Below are positions 38,239 to 45,033 of a stretch of 64,000 bases of DNA, piece by piece (position 1 is the first letter of the stretch; every line of letters starts with the position of its first letter). The position numbers and the translations under genes were made by a program. The DNA lies in assembly GCA_035529895.1 (NCBI GenBank), contig DATKVV010000070.1, positions 137,762 through 201,761 on the forward strand, written 5' to 3'. Under the pieces are notes generated by a model. It was not told the DNA's origin. It was given only the letters and a program-made list of their open reading frames with translations, and did not search any database. The DNA is from JAUWKC01 sp035529895 (GTDB taxonomy: Bacteria > Planctomycetota > Phycisphaerae > Sedimentisphaerales > Anaerobacaceae).

Positions 38239-39882
38239 ATGCTTACAACAAGACGCGATTTTCTCAGAACAACCGCCGGTGCGCTGGGCCTGGCGCTTCT
38301 GCCGGGATTTGCACAGTGCCGGGCGCGCCCGACCAGGGCAGGCAAGCCGAACGTCCTTCTTATCATGGCCGATGATATGGGTTATTCGGACGCCGAGTGT
38401 TACGGCGGCGAAATCCGCACGCCGAACCTCTCTGCACTGGCCGCTGGCGGTATCCGCTTCACTCAGCATTACTCCACCGGCCGCTGCTGGCCCTCACGCG
38501 CCTGCATATTAACCGGCTACTATGCCCAACAGATCAGGCGTGACGAAATGCCCGGCATTGACAGGGGGCCTCGCCCGGTCTGGGCCCCGCTACTGCCGGA
38601 ATTGCTCAAACCGCTGGGCTACAGCTCGTATCACAGCGGCAAATGGCACATCGACGGCAATCCAATCAAAAACGGGTTCGAGCGTTCGTGGGGACGAGAA
38701 CGGGCAGGTTGCGACTGGGACCGCTATTTCGATTCCAAGCCGTGGAAAGAAGACGGCGTCAGCGCGCCGGCACAACCCGGTCAGGACTACTACTCAACGG
38801 TCGCAATTGCCGACCACGCGGTTCAGTGCCTCAGGCTGCACAAAAAGAACCACGGCGACAGGCCTTTCTTCCAATACGTGGCCTTTTACAGCCCGCATTT
38901 TCCGCTGCACGCTCTGCAAAAGGATATTGACTCCTACCGCGATTCGTATCTCGAAGGATGGGACGTGATTCGAACTCGTCGATGGAAGCGTATGAAGCAA
39001 ATGGGCCTGATAGATACCACCTTATCCGAGCGCGATACGAATATTGTTCCCAGTTGGAACCTGTCGCCGGACGAGCTAAAAGCGAGGATCGGTCCCGGCG
39101 AGGCGGCAAGGGCGGTGGGCTGGCAAGAACTGACCGAAGAGCAAAAGAAATTTCAGGCCGCGAAGATGGCCATACACACCGCAATGATTACTCGCATGGA
39201 CCTGGAAATCGGCCGCATCATCGACCAGCTAAAACAAATGGGCGCCTACGAAAACACCCTGATACTCTTCGTAAGCGACAACGGCGCCAGCGCCGAACAA
39301 ATCATCAGGGGCGATGGTCACAACCCTAACGCCCCAATGGGTTCGGCAGAAAGCTATCTCTGTCTGGGCCCGGGCTTCTCGACCGCAGCCAATACCCCCT
39401 TCAGATTGCACAAGCACTGGAACCACGAGGGCGGCATCTCCTCGCCGTTGATTGTCCATTGGCCCAAAGGCATTTCCGCTAAGGGCGAACTCCGCCATAA
39501 TCCGTCCCATTTCATTGATATTGCACCTACCATCTTGGAGCTTGCCGGAGGCGCCTGGCCCCAGACGATTGACGGCGCGCCGGTGCCGCCCAAACCCGGC
39601 CGAAGCCTTGTCCCCGCGTTTGCCGCCGACGGAACCGTCACCCACGAGAATCTGTGGTGGTGTCACCAGGGCAACCGCGCAATTCGCGTCGGCGACTGGA
39701 AACTCGTCTCAAAAAATGATACGAAAGACAAATGGGAGCTTTATAATCTGAAGGTCGACCGCTGTGAGATGAACGACCTGGCTCCACAATATCCCGAAAA
39801 GGTCAAAGAGATGGCTCGGCAGTGGGAGGCAGTTGCCGAGGATTTTCGCAGAAATCTGAAGACATCGCCGCCGGGCAAATAA
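38239..39882 (+). CDS. Tat-exported sulfatase (Cys type)
   Basis: Sulfatases remove sulfate esters, here presumably from polysaccharides outside the cytoplasm. The ATG at 38239 has AGGAGA 5 nt upstream; 547 residues. The Tat signal is TRRDFLRTTAGALGLALLPG. Active-site motif C-x-P-S-R is at residues 83-87 (CWPSR, Cys83 to be oxidised to formylglycine). The metal-binding ADDMGYSD is at 44-51. The later SDNGAS, HEGGISSPLIVHWP and WKLVSKN blocks are typical arylsulfatase pieces. A maturase must act on Cys83, but no clear FGE was found here (see the fused protein at 45034). Confidence 0.92.
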   Translation: MLTTRRDFLRTTAGALGLALLPGFAQCRARPTRAGKPNVLLIMADDMGYSDAECYGGEIRTPNLSALAAGGIRFTQHYSTGRCWPSRACILTGYYAQQIRRDEMPGIDRGPRPVWAPLLPELLKPLGYSSYHSGKWHIDGNPIKNGFERSWGRERAGCDWDRYFDSKPWKEDGVSAPAQPGQDYYSTVAIADHAVQCLRLHKKNHGDRPFFQYVAFYSPHFPLHALQKDIDSYRDSYLEGWDVIRTRRWKRMKQMGLIDTTLSERDTNIVPSWNLSPDELKARIGPGEAARAVGWQELTEEQKKFQAAKMAIHTAMITRMDLEIGRIIDQLKQMGAYENTLILFVSDNGASAEQIIRGDGHNPNAPMGSAESYLCLGPGFSTAANTPFRLHKHWNHEGGISSPLIVHWPKGISAKGELRHNPSHFIDIAPTILELAGGAWPQTIDGAPVPPKPGRSLVPAFAADGTVTHENLWWCHQGNRAIRVGDWKLVSKNDTKDKWELYNLKVDRCEMNDLAPQYPEKVKEMARQWEAVAEDFRRNLKTSPPGK

Positions 39883-39900
39883 CCGGCAGGAGTTGAGACC

Positions 39901-41205
39901 ATGAGCCAAATCAGTCGGCGAAAGCTTTTGAAAAAAGCCGCAGGTGCGGCAGCAGGCGCCATAGGCTTTCCTTATATTGTGCCCTCATCAGCCCTGGGGG
40001 CTGACGGCTCCGTCGCTCCAAGCAATCGAATTGTAATCGGCTGCATCGGCGTGGGCGGCAAGGGTACCGGCGACATGCGCGGCTTCATGGAAAAACCGCA
40101 GGTCCGCGTCGTTGCCGTCTGCGACGTCTGGGCCGAGCTTCGTGAAAACGCCCGCAATATAGTGAATGAGCACTACGGAAGCAAGGACTGCGCAGCCTAC
40201 AATGACTTTCGCGAAATAATCGCGCGCGACGACATCGACGTTGTAACCATCGGCACACCCGACCACTGGCACGCCATCCCCGCCATCATGGCCGCCCGCG
40301 CCGGCAAGGACATCCACTGCCAGAAACCCCTCGCGCACAATATCGCCGAGGGTCGCGCCATTTGTGACGCCGTAAATAAGTACAACGTGGTATGGCAGAC
40401 CGGCAGCCAGCAGCGCTCGCAGCGAAACTTCCGCTTCGCGTGCGAGCTTGTCCGCAACGGCCGTATCGGCAAAGTCCACACCGTCGAAGTGGGCCTTCCC
40501 ACAAGGTGGCAGCAGACCTGCCCGCCCCAGCCCGTCCAGCCGGTCCCGGAAGGCTTCGACTATGAGATGTGGCTGGGACCGGCGCCCTCGGCGCCCTACA
40601 CCAAAAAACGCTGCATACCCTTAGGCTGGCGATGGATTTATGATTACGCCAGCGGCTTGATAACTGACTGGGGCGCACACCATCTCGACATCGCACAGTG
40701 GGGCATGAACACCGAGCATACCGGCCCGGTGGAGATTCAGGCCGAGCAGGTTGTCTTCGGCCAGGGCGGACTCTGGAACACTGCCAATCGCTACAAGGTC
40801 ACGTGCCGATACGCCGAAGGTTTCACCCTCATTGTCGCCGATACCGACAAGCTGCTCCAGGGCATACGCTTCATCGGCAACGAAGGCTGGGTACACGTCA
40901 ACCGCAACAAAGGCGTCGACGCACACCCCAAATCGCTCTTGGACTCCCGCATAGGCCCGAACGAAATCCACCTTTACAAAAGCGACGACCACATCGGAAA
41001 CTTCCTCGATTGCGTCCGCACTCGCGCGCAGACGGCCGCGCCTGCAGAGGTCGGCCATCGCTCCGTCGCCATCGGCCACCTCGGCACCATCGCGATGAAG
41101 ACCGGCCGAAAACTAAAATGGGACCCCCAAAAAGAACGCTTCATTGGCGACGATGCTGCCAACCGCTTGCTATCCCGACCCATGCGCAGCCCCTGGCGCA
41201 TTTGA
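39901..41205 (+). CDS. Tat-exported Gfo/Idh/MocA-family oxidoreductase
   Basis: NAD(P)-dependent sugar or inositol dehydrogenase family. The 434-residue protein starts with a Tat signal, SRRKLLKKAAGAAAGAIGFP. The Rossmann fold is IVIGCIGVGGKGTGDMRGF, the EKP-like motif reads CQKPLAHN (residues about 140-147), and GTPDHWHAIPAIMA is typical. RSQRNFRFACELVRNGRIGKVHTVEVGLP is the family block. Export of a cofactor-dependent oxidoreductase is usual in planctomycetes. It follows the sulfatase by 18 nt in the same operon. Confidence 0.9.
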   Translation: MSQISRRKLLKKAAGAAAGAIGFPYIVPSSALGADGSVAPSNRIVIGCIGVGGKGTGDMRGFMEKPQVRVVAVCDVWAELRENARNIVNEHYGSKDCAAYNDFREIIARDDIDVVTIGTPDHWHAIPAIMAARAGKDIHCQKPLAHNIAEGRAICDAVNKYNVVWQTGSQQRSQRNFRFACELVRNGRIGKVHTVEVGLPTRWQQTCPPQPVQPVPEGFDYEMWLGPAPSAPYTKKRCIPLGWRWIYDYASGLITDWGAHHLDIAQWGMNTEHTGPVEIQAEQVVFGQGGLWNTANRYKVTCRYAEGFTLIVADTDKLLQGIRFIGNEGWVHVNRNKGVDAHPKSLLDSRIGPNEIHLYKSDDHIGNFLDCVRTRAQTAAPAEVGHRSVAIGHLGTIAMKTGRKLKWDPQKERFIGDDAANRLLSRPMRSPWRI

Positions 41206-41338
41206 TTTACCGCCGGCGACAGAGCAGCTAACTCATATGGCTTTGACTACCCGGTATTGCCCTCGAAAAGGAATTCCGGCAAAAAGGACGCACGCTCAAT
41301 AGCACGTGCCGTTCGCATAGACCAGCCGAGTATAGAAA

Positions 41339-41812
41339 TCACTCCTCGGACAGCTCCCACGTGAAATCCTTCAGAACATATCTCTTGCTTGCTTCCCGCG
41401 GGTCGGATCCCGGAGGCAGCGCCTGAAACTGGCCTCGGGGCATCTCGCCCCGACCATCCCAGAATGCCATGTCGTATCGTTTGACAAGCGTGCCGCTGAC
41501 ACGAACGCGCTTGCCCACGACATGCTCGGGCCAGTGTGCGAGCCAGTCAAGATAGACGACCTGAAAACTCAAGCCGGAACCCATCTGTACAGAAGCCCCT
41601 ATCTTGGTCTTCTTTGCCACGCCCTCAAGCGTGACAACCCGGCCAAGGTTCGCTTCAAGGTCAACTGGCTCATGCGGCGCCGCGCCCGACGGTTCGGCTC
41701 GCCTTTCTTCCGCCGCTCTTTCAGCACACGCAGACCGCGTTTTCCGCCCTACCCCGCACCCAAGAAAACCCACAAGCACGGCCGCCAGAATAGTCGAACT
41801 TATCAGACGCAT
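41339..41812 (-). CDS. Small OB-fold-like lipoprotein
   Basis: The ATG at 41812 has GAGGGAG 7 nt upstream; 157 residues. The type II signal peptide ends VGFLGCG. The mature part includes LEANLGRVVTLEGVAKKTKIGASVQMGSGLSFQVVYLDW, then VVGKRVRVSGTLVKR, a pattern of short beta strands with V-x-L-x-G steps resembling the OB folds of tRNA_anti-like domains. A related plan is seen in the gene at 55341-55889. Function unknown. It sits downstream of larE. Confidence 0.72.
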   Translation of the reverse strand: MRLISSTILAAVLVGFLGCGVGRKTRSACAERAAEERRAEPSGAAPHEPVDLEANLGRVVTLEGVAKKTKIGASVQMGSGLSFQVVYLDWLAHWPEHVVGKRVRVSGTLVKRYDMAFWDGRGEMPRGQFQALPPGSDPREASKRYVLKDFTWELSEE

Positions 41813-41851
41813 ATCTATCTCCCTCAAAAGACCTCGCTATGCTTTCCAGGC

Positions 41852-42664
41852 CTACTGGCTTTTTCTCTTTTGCTCTTCGGTGAGCATCACGTTCAGCGAG
41901 CCGGAGCGAAAGCCCTCCAGGTCAACGGTTATGTACTTAAAGCCGATTGACTTTAGCTTTTCAACTATCCTCGAGCGATTCGGCTCACCGGCCACTTTCG
42001 GCATATCTTCCGCGTGAACCTCGATGCGGGCGACCGTATCGTGATGCCGAACGCGAAACTCAACCAGGCCCAGCGACCGCAGGAAGTCCTCCGCTTGCTC
42101 GATTTGTTTCAGTCTTTGCTCGGTCACTTCCAGACCGTAGCTGATTCTCGACGCCAGACAGGGCGAGGCCGGAACATCGGCTGTCGGCAAATTCATCTGC
42201 CTGCTTAATTGCCGAATATCCTCTTTGCTAAGCCCGGCCTCCATCAAAGGCGAGCGAACGCCAAAGACATTGGCCGCTCGATTGCCGGGTCGAAAATCGT
42301 CCCTGTCGTCAAGATTGCTGCCGCAAATAACCCACCTGAAACCTCTTTCTTCGGCGATATCGTTGAGAATTCCATAAAGATGCGCCTTGCAGTGAAAGCA
42401 CCGGTCCGCCTTATTCGCCGCATATTGACTGTCCGAGACTTCATCAACGGCAACCTCTTCCACCTTCGCCCCGATTATTTTCGCGCACTCAATAGCCTGC
42501 TCGTACTGCGACCTCGCCAAAGATGCGCTCACTCCGATACACGCCAAGACATTCTCGGCGCCCAACGTATCCACTGCCGCCTTCAACAAAAACGTACTGT
42601 CCACACCGCCGGAGTAGGCCACGACCGCTCTGCCCATTTCCTTCAATATACTCTGCAGCGACAT
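41852..42664 (-). CDS. larE: ATP-dependent sacrificial sulfur transferase LarE
   Basis: LarE activates a carboxylate with ATP and transfers sulfur from its own Cys to build the nickel-pincer nucleotide of lactate racemase-type enzymes. The protein has the PP-loop SGGVDSTFLL (about residues 19-28), a CFHCKAHLY block, and the sulfur-donor region PASPCLASRISYG. The ATG 42664 with AAGG 8 nt upstream gives 270 residues; starts at 42685 or a GTG at 42694 are possible. LarB and LarC are not nearby, so its partner enzyme lies elsewhere. Confidence 0.88.
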   Translation of the reverse strand: MSLQSILKEMGRAVVAYSGGVDSTFLLKAAVDTLGAENVLACIGVSASLARSQYEQAIECAKIIGAKVEEVAVDEVSDSQYAANKADRCFHCKAHLYGILNDIAEERGFRWVICGSNLDDRDDFRPGNRAANVFGVRSPLMEAGLSKEDIRQLSRQMNLPTADVPASPCLASRISYGLEVTEQRLKQIEQAEDFLRSLGLVEFRVRHHDTVARIEVHAEDMPKVAGEPNRSRIVEKLKSIGFKYITVDLEGFRSGSLNVMLTEEQKRKSQ

Positions 42665-42693
42665 GTATTTGCCCTTGGCATCCATGTTATTCA

Positions 42694-43275
42694 CTACGTT
42701 CTCGACTCAGAAATTGCTCTGTCCAGAAGGTCGGCAAGGTCCAGTTTTTTCGCCCACACCTTCAGGTACTCAACGTCCAGAGCCCGGCCCTGAACGCCCA
42801 GCACGCCCAGAACATCCGCCCACTGTTGGTCCGAGAGGGCGCCACCTTCTTTGAACCAGCGAAGCTTTAGCAAGATAATATCCTCAGGAGAAACAAAGCA
42901 AAAGCTCTTGTCAATCGACTCGCTGATCTTCAGCCTCCTGCTGCGGGCGAACAGTTCCCGGGCAAATTCGTCAGGGCCCTGGATGAAAATATCAACCTTA
43001 AAGGCGGTTTCGAGGTCAATCACGTTGAAGCTGCCGCAGGAACTGAGCGCCTGACGCATCGCCTCCTCGCTGATATAGAAATCGCGCTTAAGTTCTCGGT
43101 ACAATTCTCCAGCAACGGCGCCGAACGGCTGTACCCCAAGATCGGCATCTTGAGTAAACCGCACGGTGCCGTAGGCGCTGCTGGCCATCGAGCCGCTTAC
43201 GGCGTACACGATGCCCAGTTTATCCAGGATGTCCGTGAGCTTATGCAGGACCCCGATTTCCGGCTGCTCGGTCAT
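42694..43275 (-). CDS. Nucleotidyltransferase-like protein (DUF6036/AbiEii-like)
   Basis: The 193-residue product starts MTEQPEIGVLHKL (ATG 43275; an ATG at 43290 is also possible). The nucleotidyltransferase pattern is GSMASSAYGTVRFTQDADLGVQ: a GS signature followed by a DAD-type metal pair, then VIDLETAFKVDIF supplying a further acidic residue. Such domains occur in toxins that modify nucleotides or tRNA and in type IV abortive-infection systems. It overlaps the 90-residue gene upstream by 35 nt, as in a toxin/antitoxin-like pair. Function here is inferred only. Confidence 0.75.
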   Translation of the reverse strand: MTEQPEIGVLHKLTDILDKLGIVYAVSGSMASSAYGTVRFTQDADLGVQPFGAVAGELYRELKRDFYISEEAMRQALSSCGSFNVIDLETAFKVDIFIQGPDEFARELFARSRRLKISESIDKSFCFVSPEDIILLKLRWFKEGGALSDQQWADVLGVLGVQGRALDVEYLKVWAKKLDLADLLDRAISESRT

Positions 43276-43513
43276 TCGTCGAATCCCCATATACCTTGTC
43301 GAAAAGCTCGGGCCCCAGATGCCTTCGGGCCCAGATGCGCCACAACTGCCTTTCATCCAGCGTCGGGTCCTGCATTCTGATGCCAGCCGTCGCCAGCAGC
43401 TTTCCGGTCCGACAGGCGTCAAAGACAAGCTGCATTTTCCGCGCCACCGACATTCCCCGGTAGAGTTTATATTGCACTCGGCGTGCCTCGGGCGTTGTGT
43501 CGTTACCGGCCAT
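43241..43513 (-). CDS. Small protein paired with the nucleotidyltransferase
   Basis: This 90-residue protein (EARRVQYKLYRGMSVARKMQ, LVFDACRTGKLLATAGIRMQDPTLDERQLWRIWARRHLGPELFDKVYG) is helical and Arg-rich. I recognise the layout (a short all-helical protein ending in LG-x-E-L-x-x-KVYG, placed before a nucleotidyltransferase) as a common partner of such genes, but I know of no function. The overlap of 35 nt shows tight co-expression. It may be the antitoxin-like partner. Confidence 0.7.
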   Translation of the reverse strand: MAGNDTTPEARRVQYKLYRGMSVARKMQLVFDACRTGKLLATAGIRMQDPTLDERQLWRIWARRHLGPELFDKVYGDSTNDRAAGNRGPA

Positions 43514-43545
43514 AATCCAGAATTATACAGAAAGATAACGCAGTT

Positions 43546-43698
43546 TCAATCCTCCGTGCCTTTAGAACGACACCTTACCTCTGACCCACCCACCGACCCA
43601 ATCTGTAATTCTCCACAGATCTCCTCAAAATGCTCGGCCCAGTATCTCCTATCAGAACCAAAACTTGCACCAGCACCGAACACAATCAAGCTTGTCAT
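43546..43698 (-). pseudogene. Possible remnant of a SIR2-like gene 5' end
   Basis: The 50 codons from the ATG at 43698 begin MTSLIVFGAGASFGSD, a nucleotide-binding start typical of SIR2-like or related hypothetical proteins, where the stretch normally continues into several hundred residues. Here the similarity stops after GSD and the frame ends at residue 50. This could be a decayed leftover beside tRNA-Thr, or a coincidence. Low confidence. Confidence 0.3.
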
Positions 43699-43765
43699 TG
43701 TCCTCCCGTTAACCATTACTATAACCCTGAGCACGGCTGAGAAGACCGTTGTGCACACACCTAAT

Positions 43766-43837
43766 AGCCGATGGAGGGATTCGAACCCTCAACCCCGGCT
43801 TTACGAAAGCCGTGCTCTACCGTTGAGCTACATCGGC
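43766..43837 (-). tRNA. tRNA-Thr (anticodon CGT)
   Basis: A 72-nt minus-strand cloverleaf: acceptor GCCGATG/CATCGGC with discriminator T, D-arm GCTCAACGGTAGAGC, anticodon stem CGGCT/AGCCG with loop TTCGTAA (CGT), and T-arm GAGGGTTCGAATCCCTC. CCA is not encoded. Accessory genes on its 3' side (the nucleotidyltransferase pair and the SIR2-like remnant) fit insertion at a tRNA locus, but no direct att repeat was recognised. Confidence 0.94.
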
Positions 43838-43894
43838 AAGTCCACATGCATAATACGACTTATCGGCAGATTTGTAAAGGCCCGCGCTGCCTTA

Positions 43895-44995
43895 TCAGGC
43901 CGTCAGTTCGTGCCAGAGGTCGAGCATAGCGCCACATTCATCCCGCCCTTGCGGAAAAACCAAAGGACGAAGAACACAGCGCGCTCCTGTGTCCTTTACC
44001 AGCTCGGCAAGCCGCCGCACGTAACCCTCCCAGTCCTCTGTGCTTTTTTCTTTCTCATCTGCTGCGACCCGGCTGTAAAGAACCGTACCCGTCTCGGCGC
44101 ACAACTCGAAAAGCCAACGCGTATCGTACATCTCGGGATTGCCCAAATCGATGGCCTTGACGCCCTCGCACCGGCACAGCCGCTCGAAAAAGTACTCGTG
44201 CCTGCCGCAGTAATGCATAAACACGCCCCCGAACCGCTTCGCGCACCACTCTATCGGCCCCATCACGAACCGCTCAATCTGCTCGGGCGAAATCATCGCC
44301 GGCGAATCCTCCGAAATCCGTATCCCCACACTCGGAAAATACACCCCCTGCTCGGTCCCGTGCCCGTGAATCATCCAGTTGTCTTGCTCGCCGATAAGCT
44401 TCTTGACCTGTACCACGGCCCGCACCATAAGATTGACGCAAATCTCTACAAGCTCCTTCACCCAGCCCGTCTTGCTTTCGTCCATCATGTCATAAAAAAT
44501 CGCGTCGCCGTAAAGCAGGTGAGCGATATCAAAAACGCCCTGCGTATCGGCCTGATACGCCGCGACCTCGCCGTCGCTGCGCTGCCTGTGAATGCCGTAA
44601 AAATCCGCCGCCAGCCGCATCAGCTCGGCCTTCGCAACATCCACATCACGGGCCGCACGAATTTGCTCAGCACTGAGAGGCTCTTTGCACCAGGGCATAA
44701 GTCCTTCACGGATTTCATACTTTTGACCCGTCATCGAAGGAACAAAGATAACGCCCAGATTCGGCCTGACCGTCGGTATGCCGTCGGTCGGCCAGTCCAG
44801 AACCGGCCGGGCACGCGACATTTCATTCTCCCACATCTTCTCAGGATTGTAAAAACGCTCCCGGTAGTCGCCCGTATCGTAAATCTGTACCTGCCACATC
44901 TCCTTCATGTCCCGCCCCGGCGGCACAAGCATAAGACACGGACCCTCCCCCGCCCAGAACGCCTTATGATTCTCAATCTTTTCCGCAGTTGCCAT
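43895..44995 (-). CDS. Uroporphyrinogen decarboxylase-family protein
   Basis: The ATG at 44995 gives 366 residues. Recognisable parts are MEKIE-like MATAEKIENHKAFWAGEGPCLML at the start, ADTQGVFDIAHLLYGDAIFYDMMDE in the middle, FMHYCGRHEYFFERL (the metal/His-Cys region of the barrel) and a C terminus rich in Leu. It differs from the paralogue at 37076 and lacks its HICGN motif, having HYCGRH instead. Substrate unknown. In Phycisphaerae such genes often flank glycan-degradation genes, as here, where it is adjacent to the fused sialidase-like gene. Confidence 0.8.
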   Translation of the reverse strand: MATAEKIENHKAFWAGEGPCLMLVPPGRDMKEMWQVQIYDTGDYRERFYNPEKMWENEMSRARPVLDWPTDGIPTVRPNLGVIFVPSMTGQKYEIREGLMPWCKEPLSAEQIRAARDVDVAKAELMRLAADFYGIHRQRSDGEVAAYQADTQGVFDIAHLLYGDAIFYDMMDESKTGWVKELVEICVNLMVRAVVQVKKLIGEQDNWMIHGHGTEQGVYFPSVGIRISEDSPAMISPEQIERFVMGPIEWCAKRFGGVFMHYCGRHEYFFERLCRCEGVKAIDLGNPEMYDTRWLFELCAETGTVLYSRVAADEKEKSTEDWEGYVRRLAELVKDTGARCVLRPLVFPQGRDECGAMLDLWHELTA

Positions 44996-45033
44996 TTCAG
45001 ACAATGCCTTAAAACCGCAAATTCACCCTCGTT

